A stretch of DNA of 64,000 nt from Arion vulgaris (Eukaryota > Mollusca > Gastropoda > Stylommatophora > Arionidae). Numbering within the stretch: the stretch's first letter is position 1; each line of letters opens with the position of its first letter. Below the pieces are notes generated by a model, which saw only the letters and a list, made by a program, of their open reading frames with translations, was not told the origin of the DNA and ran no database searches. This document shows positions 1-9,385 of this stretch, piece after piece. The position numbers and the translations under genes were made by a program. The stretch is taken from contig CM036756.1 in assembly GCA_020796225.1 (NCBI GenBank), forward strand, positions 61,904,644 to 61,968,643, in the 5' to 3' direction.

Positions 1-53
1 GAATGATTTTTGTATGAAGGCTTGCTTTCTATCGCCATTTTGGCTACCAAAAT

Positions 54-310
54 ATGAACAGATTAGAACAAGTTGTAATTCTGTGCCTCATAACGAGACA
101 CAATCGTCTCTACAGCAAGATGTATACAAAATTTAAGATTGACAATTCAGCCATGTGTACATGTGGACAGGCTCCCCAGACTGCAAAGCACATACATCAA
201 GACGTTCTCAAATATGATATACTGAGCCAAACTCACTGGCTTAGTAAAAATGGAAAAATCTGCATGGATCTCTGTATGAGCTACAAAAGACAGCAAAGTG
301 TATACATGAG
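54..310 (+). mobile_element. LINE fragment, family A, RNase H/zinc-knuckle C-terminus
   Basis: A 5'-truncated piece of the last coding part of a non-LTR retrotransposon. The reading frame shows the CTCGQAPQTAKH stretch of a CxC...H...C type knuckle typical of the end of LINE polyproteins with RNase H. The cysteine expected after 'HIHQD' has become V, so this copy is decayed. It pairs with inverted copies at 1145-1590 and 39318-39430 (minus strand), which carry the same 3' end. Confidence 0.7.
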
Positions 311-384
311 ATAACAATGAAAATAAAGACAATATTCCAAGCAAACGAAAGGAAGGGGGAAAAAAGTAAGATGAAAACAAATAA

Positions 385-690
385 AAGTATGTCTAAAAAA
401 GAACCTATACCAGTGGAGAAAGCTCAGGAAGAGACTCTGGCAATGGATAGGACATACATTGAGAAGTCTGACCAAGGCATTGCAGGACAGGCACTGTTTT
501 GAAACCCGCAGGGAAAGAGGAGTAGGGGAAGGCCTAGACAGACTTGGAGAGAAGAGCTGCAGGCTGATACTAAAAGGATAGGTAAAACATAAAAGAATTG
601 GAAGGGATGGCAAAAGAGAGGAAGAGCTGGAAGAAGTTTGTTGAAGACCTGTGCTCCGTTGGGACTTGAAAGGTAAAGAAGAAAAAAGGA
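385..690 (+). mobile_element. LINE fragment, RTE-like C-terminus
   Basis: Decayed 3' coding end of a non-LTR retrotransposon. With stops and frameshifts ignored, it gives 'ALF-NPQGKRSRGRPRQTW' followed by an ELQADTKRIG segment and a Trp-Lys rich end. This matches the common C-terminus of RTE-like reverse transcriptases (GRPRxxWRR). It ends in an AAGAAGAAAAAAGG tail. Related fragments lie at 16265-16690 and 29115-29390, and the end of the long LINE at 55396-58549 is of the same type. Confidence 0.65.
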
Positions 691-869
691 CCTCTTGTTT
701 TATACAGAGAAAGTATTAGAGTGCTGTTGTTAGTTACAAAGGAAATCAAATTGATGGAGTCATTATCATATACTATCAAATTTTAAAAACTAAATAAATG
801 GGATCTTCTGAGTCTACTATACATTTATTGTAATCAGTACTACCAGGGTTGCAAAGGATTCACATTTTC

Positions 870-1040
870 ACTCTAACAGCCTTCAGAATTAGATTACTAA
901 TCTAAGACACAAAACATCCTAGAATCAGACAACTTCAGTCATTGAACTACCTGATCAACACATAAGGACTAAGTGGCTTTGCTAATGTAACCAACAAATT
1001 GTTTTCCCTTTTTGTTGCAACATGCTCAAAACCCAATAAG
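870..1040. repeat. Dispersed repeat, mate at 34600-34990
   Basis: The segments around 'gattactaatctaagacac' and 'cattgaactacctgatcaac' recur in the same order at 34600-34990, where a SINE has been inserted in the middle. The family is unrecognised. The rest of 691-1144 shows nothing I can support. Confidence 0.45.
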
Positions 1041-1144
1041 CTAAAGGAATATTCTAATCTCCAATCTCAGTCATGATAGTAACAGACGGATTATGAACAG
1101 GGTGATGCAGCAATGGATAGATTCCTTCCTTCCTTTCATTTGCT

Positions 1145-1590
1145 TGAAATATTGTCTATATATTCAATGTTGTCTCTTGTATAAACTTCAGTGTCCTTTT
1201 TAGCTCACACAGAGGTCCATGTAGTTTTCTGTAGAGTGTTGTTTCATTAGGCCAGTGAGTTAGCCTCAGTATATCATATTCGGGGCAGTCTTGAAGTATG
1301 TGCTCTGCAGTCTGGTGTGCCTGTCCACATGTACACATGGCTGAATTGCCAATTTTAATTTTGTATACATGTGGCTCCAGAGTTGATTGTGTCCTGTTCT
1401 AAGGCACAGAATGACAACTTGTTCCAATTTGCTCATATTATAGTAGGCATCTTGTGTTGGTATTTGTGGCTTTCTGATAGATTTAATCATCCTTTTCTTT
1501 TTGTGGTAGGTAACTGGAACATCAGGTTGCTCTCCTGCAGCACCTTCCTTGGCCAGTCGGTCTGCTGTTTCTAATGGATAGATGAATGTA
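1145..1590 (-). mobile_element. LINE fragment, family A (RNase H end plus zinc knuckle)
   Basis: Read on the minus strand this begins with 'ETADRLAKEGAAGEQPDVPV', the end of an RNase H domain. It continues with a linker (SIRKPQIPTQDAYYN) and finishes with CTCGQAHQTAEHILQDCPEY, a CxC...H...C knuckle, then a WPNETTLYRKLHGPL segment. At least one frameshift separates linker from knuckle. It is a 5'-truncated, dead copy of the family also seen at 54-310 in opposite orientation. Confidence 0.75.
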
Positions 1591-1734
1591 CTCAGGATGC
1601 CATAGGTGGTCTGTCCCTTTCAGCTAACAGAGTTTCTCAGCATTGAAGCACTTATGCAGTATAGCTCCAGGGATACAATTGATTCAAAGTAAAATCCAAG
1701 AGGTGAACCTCAGAAATAACAGAGCGGTGAAAAA

Positions 1735-1850
1735 CACTATTATTGAACGCACTCAAAAGTCTGTTCTAGAAATCTCTTATCCTGAGCATGCAGTAATCTC
1801 TTATCCTGAGCGGCAGTGAGCGCAAAACAGGATTAGAAGGAAAGAAAGAC
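1735..1850 (+). repeat. LINE family M 3'-end fragment with small duplication
   Basis: The string 'tctagaaatctcttatcctg' followed by 'aaaacaggattagaag' is the 3' end of the family found (antisense) at 17480-17920 and 53830-54290, and again at 37270-37330. Within it 'atctcttatcctgag' occurs twice about 29 bp apart, a local duplication. Confidence 0.45.
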
Positions 1851-2641
1851 AAAGGCTCCAGAGATGATTCTACAAATATTAGTTGAGTCAGGATTTAAAC
1901 AACATCTACAAGTGCACTAGTGCAGATGTCTTCCACTAAGCTATGCTGCCAACATAATAAATGTTGTTAATTGTTTCCTTTTTTGGGTTCTAAATTAGAT
2001 CTATGTGATAGTTTTGTAATATTCAAAAGAAGACTTTTCTTCTGCACAAAAGAAAGCAGAATATGCTAAACCACAAATACTCAGGTTTTGCTAATCTCTC
2101 TACCTAGTCATTCATGTCTTTTCTTCTTGTAGTTAGATTTTTACGGCCAACAGGCGATTGACTTTTAGTGCTTTTACATGATAAAAGGGATGATTCCATC
2201 TAACTGGTTACCAGTTTTACTCACTAATTCCTTAAACGTACAAAGCACTCTTATCCAATCAGAATACCCTAACCTGTCTCAGTACTGGCTTCAAACTGTC
2301 CATATTGAAGTTATATTTTTTAATCACTGAATCGAACTATATTTTAGTTGGCAACGAATTAAGTTGTATGAAATATTTTGTTGATTAAAATCAAAGCCAT
2401 GAATGGACATCAGTGAGCGCTTGGCACCTAAAGAGGTGATGGTGAATGGTTTCATGGTGATAACAAAGAATACAAACCTAGCATCCCCAGTATATGAAAA
2501 ACAACATCTATTCATCTTAAGCACTGACAACATGGGAAGATTAAAAAATGACATCTGCTGACCATAAGTTTCTTTTACTGAATTTAATTAAATCTCATTT
2601 AAAATGTAATGAAAATTCATTTTTATATATTAAATAAAATT
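1851..2641. other. AT-rich stretch, no supported gene
   Basis: Mostly AT-rich DNA. The only item of note is a 52-codon plus-strand reading frame at 2403-2561 that starts directly after an in-frame stop. It has no recognisable motif and no clear splice sites. It could be an old exon or repeat remnant, and I do not call it a gene. Confidence 0.4.
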
Positions 2642-3167
2642 CCCCGAGTGGTTACCTGGGTCCAAATTTGGGGTGTAAAGAATGGAACCACTGTTACCTG
2701 CCACGCATGTCGTAAGAGGCGACTAAGGAGGTTTGGCTGAAATTGGATGCATGTGTCCGCTAGGAATGCTAACCCGAAACAAATGCTTGCAGAAAACGGA
2801 TGCACCAGGCCGTAAGGTGCATAACATGGTGCAACGACCCCTCACAATGTGGAATGGGATAAAAGATTTTACAGATCGCCGATCTATCTCGGAAATTTAG
2901 CCACACAGTAAGAATGTCAGACCTACCATCACGAGAGTGGCCAAAACTTACTGCGGGAAGAGGTCGGCACAAAGGGGGAAGCAGAAATCATAGGAATTAT
3001 ATCCTACAGAACTGCCCCCAGTATGCAGACTTGAGAAGAAAGAGGTGGCCCACTTACACTAGCGTCCAAGACAAACTGTATGGCGTGGCTGATAATCTGA
3101 GACAGACGGCTGCCTTTATTAGAGAATCTGAAATCCCAATGTAGTGAGAATGCAGAAGAAGAAGAAG
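2642..3167 (+). mobile_element. B-long element: SINE B head fused to a LINE 3' coding end
   Basis: A complete insertion flanked by the 10-bp duplication 'aaataaaatt' (2632-2641 and 3168-3177). It starts with the SINE B head (cccgagtggttacc) and its central block (tgtcgtaagaggcgactaag). It then runs into sequence translating to a LINE-like end (NYILQNCPQY, RRKRWPTYTSVQDKLYG, TAAFIRES) and closes with a (GAA)n tail. Two further copies with the same join lie at 24019-24516 and 46491-47147, so the fusion is a propagating family and not a chance collision. Confidence 0.8.
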
Positions 3168-3184
3168 AAATAAAATTACGACAA

Positions 3185-3335
3185 AGTTTTTATGATTTTA
3201 AAAATTACATTGAGGACTCTCACCAATGCTATGGAGTTTGTGCACTGCCACTGAGATGTTTCTGTGTAAGAAAGAGATCGAAGTACACATTGTTGTTCAC
3301 TAAAGTGCAATAATGGTGGTCCAATCAATCAATGA
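3185..3335 (+). mobile_element. SINE F fragment (3' part)
   Basis: Matches the 3' part of SINE F (gtgcactg...tgtgtaagaaagagat...ggtccaatcaatcaatga), ending in the ATCAATCAAT-type tail. The tRNA-like head is absent. Confidence 0.65.
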
Positions 3336-3339
3336 CTTA

Positions 3340-3800
3340 CTGAATCATAATACGTAATTACAAAGTACTGTAGTTTTACAAATTACAAAAGCAATGACAA
3401 AATACAGCAACGTTTGACCAACAAGGCCTTTATCAAGCAAACGAACAAACAGTAGTGACAAATTAAAATGAAACACAAATGGACGACCAAATACAAACGT
3501 ATCTAAGGAAAATCTGGAATAAAAACGAATAACGAAATAAATGTAACACAAAAACACACATAAAAACTAGAAATAGAAAGGAAAATAAACAATGAAACAT
3601 CTAGTAAATATAAAACTTGAATACATTTCAACATATACCCATATAGATTACAAAGCATGGGAAAAGAAAGTACTAAGAAGCATAAGAATGGAATATAACA
3701 TGAATACATGCAACATATACCCATATAGATTACAAAGCATGGGAAGAAAGTACTAAGAAGCATAAGAATGTAATACGTTGAGCCATCATAATATGAATGA
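3340..3800. repeat. Dispersed repeat W with 82-bp tandem duplication
   Basis: Shares sequence with 20560-20990: a segment around 'tttatcaaacaaa', then 'gaaataaa', then 'agaagcataa'. Related pieces occur at 10700-10830, 25975-26115 and 59320-59405. Inside it a unit containing 'catatagattacaaagcatg' and 'actaagaagcataagaatg' occurs twice in tandem about 82 bp apart (about 3620-3780). The family is not identified. Confidence 0.5.
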
Positions 3801-3848
3801 ATCATAATATTAACTTGACAATGATTAGTTTACATTGACCATCTGCAG

Positions 3849-4011
3849 CAAGGTAGTCATGGACCCTTACCCTGTCCAAGTGGAGCATATTGTCCCCAAG
3901 GTAGTATGTCACCCACCTGGTGCCAGACTCCATTTTTCGAGCCAGACACTTCAGCGTTAGATTGCAAAGCAACAGCTGAGCTCATTGCACTAATTGTAGG
4001 AGTCAGTATTG
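3849..4011 (+). CDS. Penultimate exon of a single-pass membrane protein (Cys-rich ectodomain plus start of TM helix)
   Basis: A 163-bp open exon between an acceptor (ccatctgcag, AG at 3847-3848) and a strong donor (gtaagt at 4012). Reading from the first base gives a Cys-rich segment, PCPSGAYCPQGS then SPTWCQTPFF, and then ATAELIALIVGVSI, the start of a hydrophobic helix. It ends in phase 1, and the next exon (6559-6704) starts in the matching phase and completes the helix. The C-PxGxYCPxGS-xxP-C spacing recalls the Cys-rich repeats of many animal receptors, but I cannot name the protein. Upstream exons are not found in 1-3848 and probably lie before the window. The intron after it (4012-6558) contains the S element. 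Confidence 0.65.
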
Positions 4012-4085
4012 GTAAGTATATTTCTCATTGTCATGGATTTTAAAATTATTTTTAACAATCAGATTTTTTAACCATATGATCATTC

Positions 4086-5308
4086 TTCTTCTTCTTCGAT
4101 CGTTCTAGGCCTGTTTTAATCATTGTCTTTGTGATATATAAACAGCCAAACATCAGAACGTAATGTACGTGCACCAACCTTCAGCACCTATTTGAGCACA
4201 GTTGCTTATCCTTCGGTGGGGTGTTTGATTTCAGCCAGCTATTGTGTGCGGATTCACTTCTTCCGCTAGCCTTTGACTGTCCCCAGCCAGACCCACAAGG
4301 CAGTGGGCTGCTATTTCTTTCAGGGCAGCGACCCTTAGCCGGCCTGCCCTCCCGGGCTTATGAGCGCCATCTTCCTAGCAAACCGGTCGTTTTAATGAAC
4401 ACCTTGGTTTGCCACCCGTTCAGGTTTGTTTACGGTTTGCTCCACTAGCCTTTGATTGTCCCCAATTAATCTACAAGGCAGCAGTAGTACCCTGCGAGCG
4501 GGAACGCGCACTGGGCTTACCTCTGCTGGGCATTCCAGTTGTTTTGCACATTTGGGTGGAACACACACCGCTGCACGCTGCCGCTTGCACTGGTTAGCCT
4601 CTGCTGGGCTTCCCAGTTCTGCATACTTGGGTGGGACGCACACCTGCTGCAACGCTGCCGTGCTTGCACTGGTTTGCCTCTGCCGGGCTTCCCAGTTCTG
4701 CTCATATGGGTGGGACGCACACCCTCTTGCCTGCCATGCTCGCTGCTGCATCGCTTGCCTTGCCAGTCTGCCCCTCGATGGGGCCCACTATCGTGCTCTT
4801 TCTGCCCTGGTGTCTACCTCACCATTTCCGTCAATTCCAACTGGGCTTTTCAACCTCGCGGGCAAAGCCGAGTTCGCCCCTTGATGACCTTGTACAACTC
4901 AATTCGACTCCCAGCATACTCATCGGCCCTTGAGCAGTGCCTCCATGGGAAAGCAAGAGAGAGAGAGAGTAGTGACTCAAGAGAGAGCATGCATGGGTTC
5001 CGAATTTCGCAGCACGCGGGTCAACTTCCATTCGATGGTATTGATTCGTCCGGGAGAGTTGAGCATTGATAATCACTCTGGGAGTTCGCTCGTCTATGTT
5101 GCGAGCGGATCCCATAAGGCATGACTACCTTTACATCTCTACTTGCACCAGAGTAGCTCTCCCCAATCCTTTCCCCCCTTAGCCAGACCGGAACCTAAGT
5201 CTGTTTCGAGGGTCACCACGTGGAGGTCGGGGACAGCGTCTTGGTTAGCGCGCCCCCTCGCTAACCCTGGTTCATGTTACCACCATGACCTCATAAGCCT
5301 TTGACCCC
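4086..5308 (-). mobile_element. S element, 1.2-kb GC-rich non-autonomous retroelement, complete copy
   Basis: Flanked by a perfect 15-bp duplication 'accatatgatcattc' (4071-4085 and 5309-5323). The duplication and the terminal (GAA)n run on the minus strand mark this as a retroposed unit of 1223 bp read on the minus strand. Its 3' end (tatatcacaaagacaatgat...gatcgaagaagaag) resembles the SINE B/C tail. Around 4527-4735 a unit of about 80 bp containing 'ggcttcccagttctgc' and 'gggtgggacgcacacc' occurs about three times. No reading frame is conserved with the second full copy at 44969-46290. It sits inside the intron between exons 3849-4011 and 6559-6704. Confidence 0.75.
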
Positions 5309-5323
5309 ACCATATGATCATTC

Positions 5324-5784
5324 AACAATCTTCTGTCTCAGAACAGGACACTTCAGGCTCCACCACCACCTGCACTAATAACGCCTAATTAAACTGCACA
5401 GTGTGTATGTCAGACAAACACATACTCCAAAGCACACCCTTCAGTCATGCCTATCATACTTGCGCCAATGTAACGAAACATTACCTCAAGAATGAAGAAT
5501 ACAGAACATGCTATGAGGAACACAAAAGGAACTCCAACTGACTTGCGAACGCAAGAAGAAGAAGAAGAAGATGCAAGCCATCTCATAGTTTAGACTGTGC
5601 ATATTAAACCGAATGCAAAGAAGAAGAAGAAGAATACCGTATGATAATTGGAAAATATGGGGTTGACTAGCAACCTGTGGTGAGTGTTGTGGTGAACACC
5701 ATAATGATAAAAACCAACATCATCACTATAATTTAGTGAAGTGTTCTTCACTTGTCCATTTATTGAGGTGTTCTTCACTTCTAA
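5324..5784. other. Intron stretch with two short (GAA)n tails
   Basis: Contains two short segments, about 5545-5572 and 5607-5632, ending 'gaacgcaagaagaagaag' and 'gaatgcaaagaagaagaag'. These are stubs of the SINE/LINE tail type seen throughout the window. Nothing else is recognised. Confidence 0.4.
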
Positions 5785-6120
5785 TCCTTCAGAATTTCTC
5801 TCTCTCATAGGCCAGATGCCCTACCTTTGCTGCTATCATGATCAAATCTTCAGTCACATCCTGAATTCAGTCTTCCTCTTTGTCAAGATGCCTCCTTCCG
5901 TAATGGTTTTCTCCAACCATTTGTGTCTTTTTACATGTCCAAAATACTTCAATTTTCTCATTCTTATTTGTAGCCTCATCCAGTTTTCTTTGATTTTGAA
6001 TTTCTTCTAGATAGATCTGTTTGTTCTCTAAGACTATTTCACCAAACAATATTATTACTTTTGAAGTTCTTATACCATATACTATTAATAGTGCATACTT
6101 TTGAGCATTAGTGCACACAT
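5785..6120 (-). mobile_element. LINE fragment, RTE-like C-terminus (mate of 21546-21910)
   Basis: The antisense reading is a decayed version of the fragment at 21546-21910: IQNQRKLDEATNKNEKIEVF corresponds to the KENWLMLQIRKRKLRYFGHI segment, and the stretch 'catcctgaattcagtcttc' is shared. The copy is more diverged, with several frame breaks. Confidence 0.6.
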
Positions 6121-6558
6121 AGTGGCTTTAACATAATTTTAACAGAACATTAATTATCACACACCAAGACATAAGATACATTGGGGTATGTTTATATTGT
6201 GTATTAGTAGAAAATATACTAAAGCCAGACGTGAACAATCAAACCAAAAGACAAAAGAAAAATTGCAGTGGCAGAAAGGAGATTCTTAAATTGAATAAAT
6301 AGATAACGAAATCACATACTTTGGAAAAAAAGAGCTATTGTGGACTTCAGAAAAAAACCTAAACTATCCAACGATCTTGTAGGTCACAGTGTTACTATTA
6401 TTTGCTACCCTTGTGAGCCCTGACAACATGCGGGCGAATCTCCTTCCAACTATAGTCATAATGAGTTACACTTAAAACAGAAAAATATTTCATCAGTTGT
6501 AACTGTAATAATGTGTATACATTTTATTTATATGTATATAAAATGTTGTACTCTACAG

Positions 6559-6704
6559 TGTTCGTCCTACTGGTCTCATTTATCACATTTAAAATTGTGA
6601 AAGCATTACGCAGATGGAAGTTTGAGAGACTCAGAGATACAAGCGAACATCGAGCACTTACTGGCACAGAAGAGAGTATACCACCTATCTATGCAGGCTT
6701 GTGA
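6559..6704 (+). CDS. Last exon of the single-pass membrane protein: TM helix and cytoplasmic tail ending YAGL
   Basis: Acceptor 'tactctacag' ends at 6558. The exon begins with two bases that complete the phase-1 codon left by 3849-4011 and ends at TGA 6702-6704. Together the exons give a helix of about 25 residues (LIALIVGVSI joined to VFVLLVSFITF). A basic stop-transfer stretch (KIVKALRRWKFERLR) follows, then a short tail (DTSEHRALTGTEESIPPIYAGL, split here only by description) ending in Y-A-G-L at the extreme C-terminus. YxxPhi motifs at tail ends direct endocytosis or lysosomal sorting in known membrane proteins, so the protein may be endolysosomal; that is inference. An AATAAA at 6800-6805 lies 96 bases downstream. 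Confidence 0.7.
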
Positions 6705-6754
6705 AGTGTTGCCTGCTGTTGTATCTCATTTATGTACTACATATCTTGAAAAGT

Positions 6755-6870
6755 GAAATCATGGTATATCCTTTACATGACATCGCCATCAACAACAGTA
6801 ATAAACGAGTCATTGGTTATCTAGGCACCACTTATATGTTCAGTAGTTTGCCATTGTTTTCTTTATGTAC
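6755..6870 (-). mobile_element. SINE V fragment
   Basis: Shares 'ggtatatcctttaca', 'ctaggcaccacttat' and 'ttcagtagtttgcc' with 60170-60420 and, more weakly, 62290-62525. The tRNA-like head is missing. It provides the AATAAA nearest to the end of the membrane-protein gene. Confidence 0.5.
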
Positions 6871-7039
6871 TACATATCTTACAGGATTATATTTGCTTTT
6901 TTAATGTTATTTTTTTCTTTACTATAAATGTGTTCTGTATGTGATAATGATATCATCCTGTTAGTCTTGTGAGTCAACGAATGTTGCATCTGTGTGGTCT
7001 GTATGTATTATGTATTTTATTACAGTTATGAATTAGTTG

Positions 7040-7277
7040 TGGAGTCTCTGGTCTAATAGATTAGCGTGCAGGCTCCCATGCAGGAGATCCAGGTTTAATC
7101 CCCGTGACGGTCAAGGAGTTTTATTCTGTCCGGGCATAAAGAAAAATCCTAACCTGAACAGTTTTGCTGCGACTGCACTAGCCATGCGGCCATTGAATTC
7201 TTCATGCTCATATCTCTTTATGTCCTATGCCACCATAAAAAGCGGTATTACAGGCAGTAACAACAGTTGGTTTTCTT
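7040..7277 (+). mobile_element. SINE R, tRNA-headed, complete copy
   Basis: Bounded by a 14-bp duplication 'ttatgaattagttg' (7026-7039 and 7278-7291). The 5' part resembles a tRNA gene with a box A-like 'tagattagcgtgcagg' and a box B-like 'ggtttaatcccc', then a body and a T-rich end. It is the only copy in the window. It is not called a tRNA gene because the fold is incomplete and it is retroposed. Confidence 0.7.
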
Positions 7278-7296
7278 TTATGAATTAGTTGCTTAA

Positions 7297-7567
7297 TTTC
7301 AGACTTAGAACGGACACTGCAGTCTCAGAGCACACTCCACAGAATAGGTCTCAGGGACTCGGCAGCCTGCACCTGTGGAGCACCAAAGCAGTCCCCAGAG
7401 CACATCCTGCAAGACTGCCTAGTCTGAGTAGTGAGAGATTGGAGATCTGGCCAACAGAAACAACACTACAAGACAAACTATAGGGAACCGGTAAAGACCT
7501 CAAGCGCACCGCCCTGTTTATGACACATACCGGAGTAGTCGCATAGCAAAGTTGATCGAGAAGAAGA
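7297..7567 (+). mobile_element. LINE family G fragment, 5'-truncated
   Basis: Bounded by a 10-bp duplication 'agttgcttaa' (7287-7296 and 7568-7577), whose left copy overlaps the right duplication of SINE R, so this insertion came later. It encodes the end of a LINE polyprotein: LRT-GHC, then GLRDSAACTCGASKQSPEHI and LQDC, a CxC...H...C knuckle, with frame breaks. It ends in GAAGAAGAAG. An antisense copy of the same segment lies at 51845-52201. Confidence 0.75.
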
Positions 7568-7826
7568 AGTTGCTTAACTGATTCGGTCCGTGGAACACTG
7601 TAGTGCACATATTTCTTATCTCGTGTCCAAGCGTCTTTTAAAAGACGGCTACTATTGCGTTGAGTTTTTATTAATTTTCACTCCGATTGTAGTTTTATAT
7701 CAACCGGAAACTAAGTAGAAAGGAAGTACTAACGATAACCAAATCACAACATCATGGTTTTGACTAGAATCAGAAGTGAAACCAAGTTTAATTTTCGTTT
7801 TCAAGTTACCCTGTGATTAAAAAATA

Positions 7827-8180
7827 ATGTCTAACAATTCAGAGTCTAGAAATGGTTTGTTATCAGCTCGTTCTGCACGTTTTACAGCTGCAGAAGGGCG
7901 AGATTGGTTGCATGAAGATGTAGATACTGATAGTGAAGATAGTGAAGCTTCTGATGACACAGAAGTTTGTGATTTAAATACGTCGATTATTAATAATTTA
8001 AATAATACTAGTAGTGTTTCCCAACCAGCTGCGAGAGGGGCGTTGCCCAGTCAGGTTCCAGTAGGATTGCAACAAAAGAAGAAGGATTCAGACAGAACCT
8101 ACACAGTCTACTTGGAGAGAAGTTATATAGTTGCTATGTTAGGACTATTATTCATATACTTTAGTTCTTTATTCCTGTAA
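7827..8180 (+). CDS. Unrecognised 117-residue acidic protein with C-terminal membrane helix, or first exon of a larger membrane protein
   Basis: ATG at 7827 is preceded in frame by TAA two codons upstream. Residues 1-25 are Ser/Arg-rich. Residues 35-55 are very acidic (DVDTDSEDSEASDDTE), followed by an Asn/Ser-rich linker, a basic KKKDSDR patch, and then a helix of about 19 residues (SYIVAMLGLLFIYFSSLFL) reaching the stop at 8178-8180. As it stands this would be a tail-anchored protein. Alternatively the donor-like gtaaat at 8179 could be used and the helix would be TM1 of a multi-pass protein; R-Y-x-V-Y-x-x-R before TM1 is reminiscent of some major-facilitator transporters. No downstream exon could be found, so I leave it unnamed. 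Codon use and composition differ from the surrounding repeats. Confidence 0.5.
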   Translation: MSNNSESRNGLLSARSARFTAAEGRDWLHEDVDTDSEDSEASDDTEVCDLNTSIINNLNNTSSVSQPAARGALPSQVPVGLQQKKKDSDRTYTVYLERSYIVAMLGLLFIYFSSLFL

Positions 8181-8859
8181 ATATTGCTATAATTTCCACT
8201 GTATGTGATTATATATTATGAGACATGAATGTTTAGTATGTGAAATCTTCAATTTGACAATTTTTAATGGAAATTTCTTCAAAGATGGTCGTGTTGCTAA
8301 TTTGCGAACAGTTAGTAAACCATATATTCCATCAATATTTTCTTAATTTTTGTGTATTCATAAATGGATTACTTATATAAAGAGAGCAGTTACACTGACT
8401 TATTCACCATATTGTTCATCAAGGCCCTTGGTAAGTTGGATTTTTGTTCTCACAATTTCAATTAATTTTTTATTACATGCTAATATTTGTCATGCACAGT
8501 CAACACAACATTATATTTTCGCATACAATAAATATTTTATGAAAGTACAATCATTTATCTTTAATTTGATATATAATAAGTTCAACTTTAAATCATATTT
8601 AGAAACAATATTTTAATTTAACTAAAGTATGTGTGCAATATTTTTGAAGCTAAAAAATAATTCCGTCCAGAGGTGAAAAAACCTGGTACTGAATCAGTTA
8701 ATTCTTATCATGCCCTTTGGTTCAAGGACTCTCCATGCTCTCCCGTCTTTTGAAACCTTCTGTACAGTGCTCCAAGTCAGAGACACTGCACATCTCTACA
8801 TCTATTGGCAATATGGACGGGGACAGGTATACTACAGTATTACATGAGATAGGAAAACT
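8181..8859. other. AT-rich stretch, no feature recognised
   Basis: AT-rich, downstream of the 7827-8180 reading frame. No repeat or exon was recognised. Confidence 0.4.
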
Positions 8860-9385
8860 AGGTTTCCATACATCGCCTCTATGTCTACTATTGCCCTCCA
8901 TTGGATTTCTGGGACTTCATTTACTGGGGCAGTTGTTGTATCTGACTCTCATTCGATGCTTCACAAGATCCAGAAGGGCAGGTTTCGGTATGAGTGGATG
9001 TCGTCTATTGAAGTTTCTAACCACCAGCGGCTTACGTGGAAATACTGTCCTGGGCTTGCGGGTGTTTACAGTAATGAGAGAGCGGACAGGCTTGCATCGA
9101 TTGTTGGGGAGTTGAAGATGGATAAGGGGAATATTCTTCGGTCTCTTCGCGACTGTCTGTTGGATGAGGACACTAAAATCGATGTTGAATCGATCAAGCG
9201 ATTTAAGCAGTTGGAGTTACCCGTTGTTCAAGTCGAACTGGATGCCTGAGAGGCAGAGTGAGAGGTGTGTTTAATCAGCGAGCCACAGGAACCATCAGTA
9301 TGCATACTCTTCGATATCTGTTGGGGAGACTGAGCACCTATGGGTCTTCCGGGTGCAATGACGTCAGTTTAGTAATCAATAACTA
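8860..9385 (+). mobile_element. LINE family E fragment (I/nimbus-like RNase H end)
   Basis: Translation shows the second half of an RNase H domain (VVVSDSHSMLHKIQKGRF, then CPGLAGVYSNERADRLAS, where the usual GHAGV is GLAGV). A segment MDKGNILRSLRDCLLDEDTK follows. A +1 shift after 9247 leads to RGVFNQRATGTISMHTLRYL. RNase H next to such a linker is the layout of I-clade LINEs, for which the snail element nimbus is a known example. Other pieces are at 20185-20530, 36050-36175 and 51165-52550. Confidence 0.75.

Noticed and set aside
2403..2561. 52-codon plus-strand frame as an upstream exon of the membrane protein
   Set aside because: Composition is coding-like, but no donor site fits and it cannot be phased onto exon 3849-4011.
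4527..4735. CRISPR-like regular repeats
   Set aside because: Three direct repeats without conserved spacer layout, inside a eukaryotic retroelement. They are internal tandem units of S.
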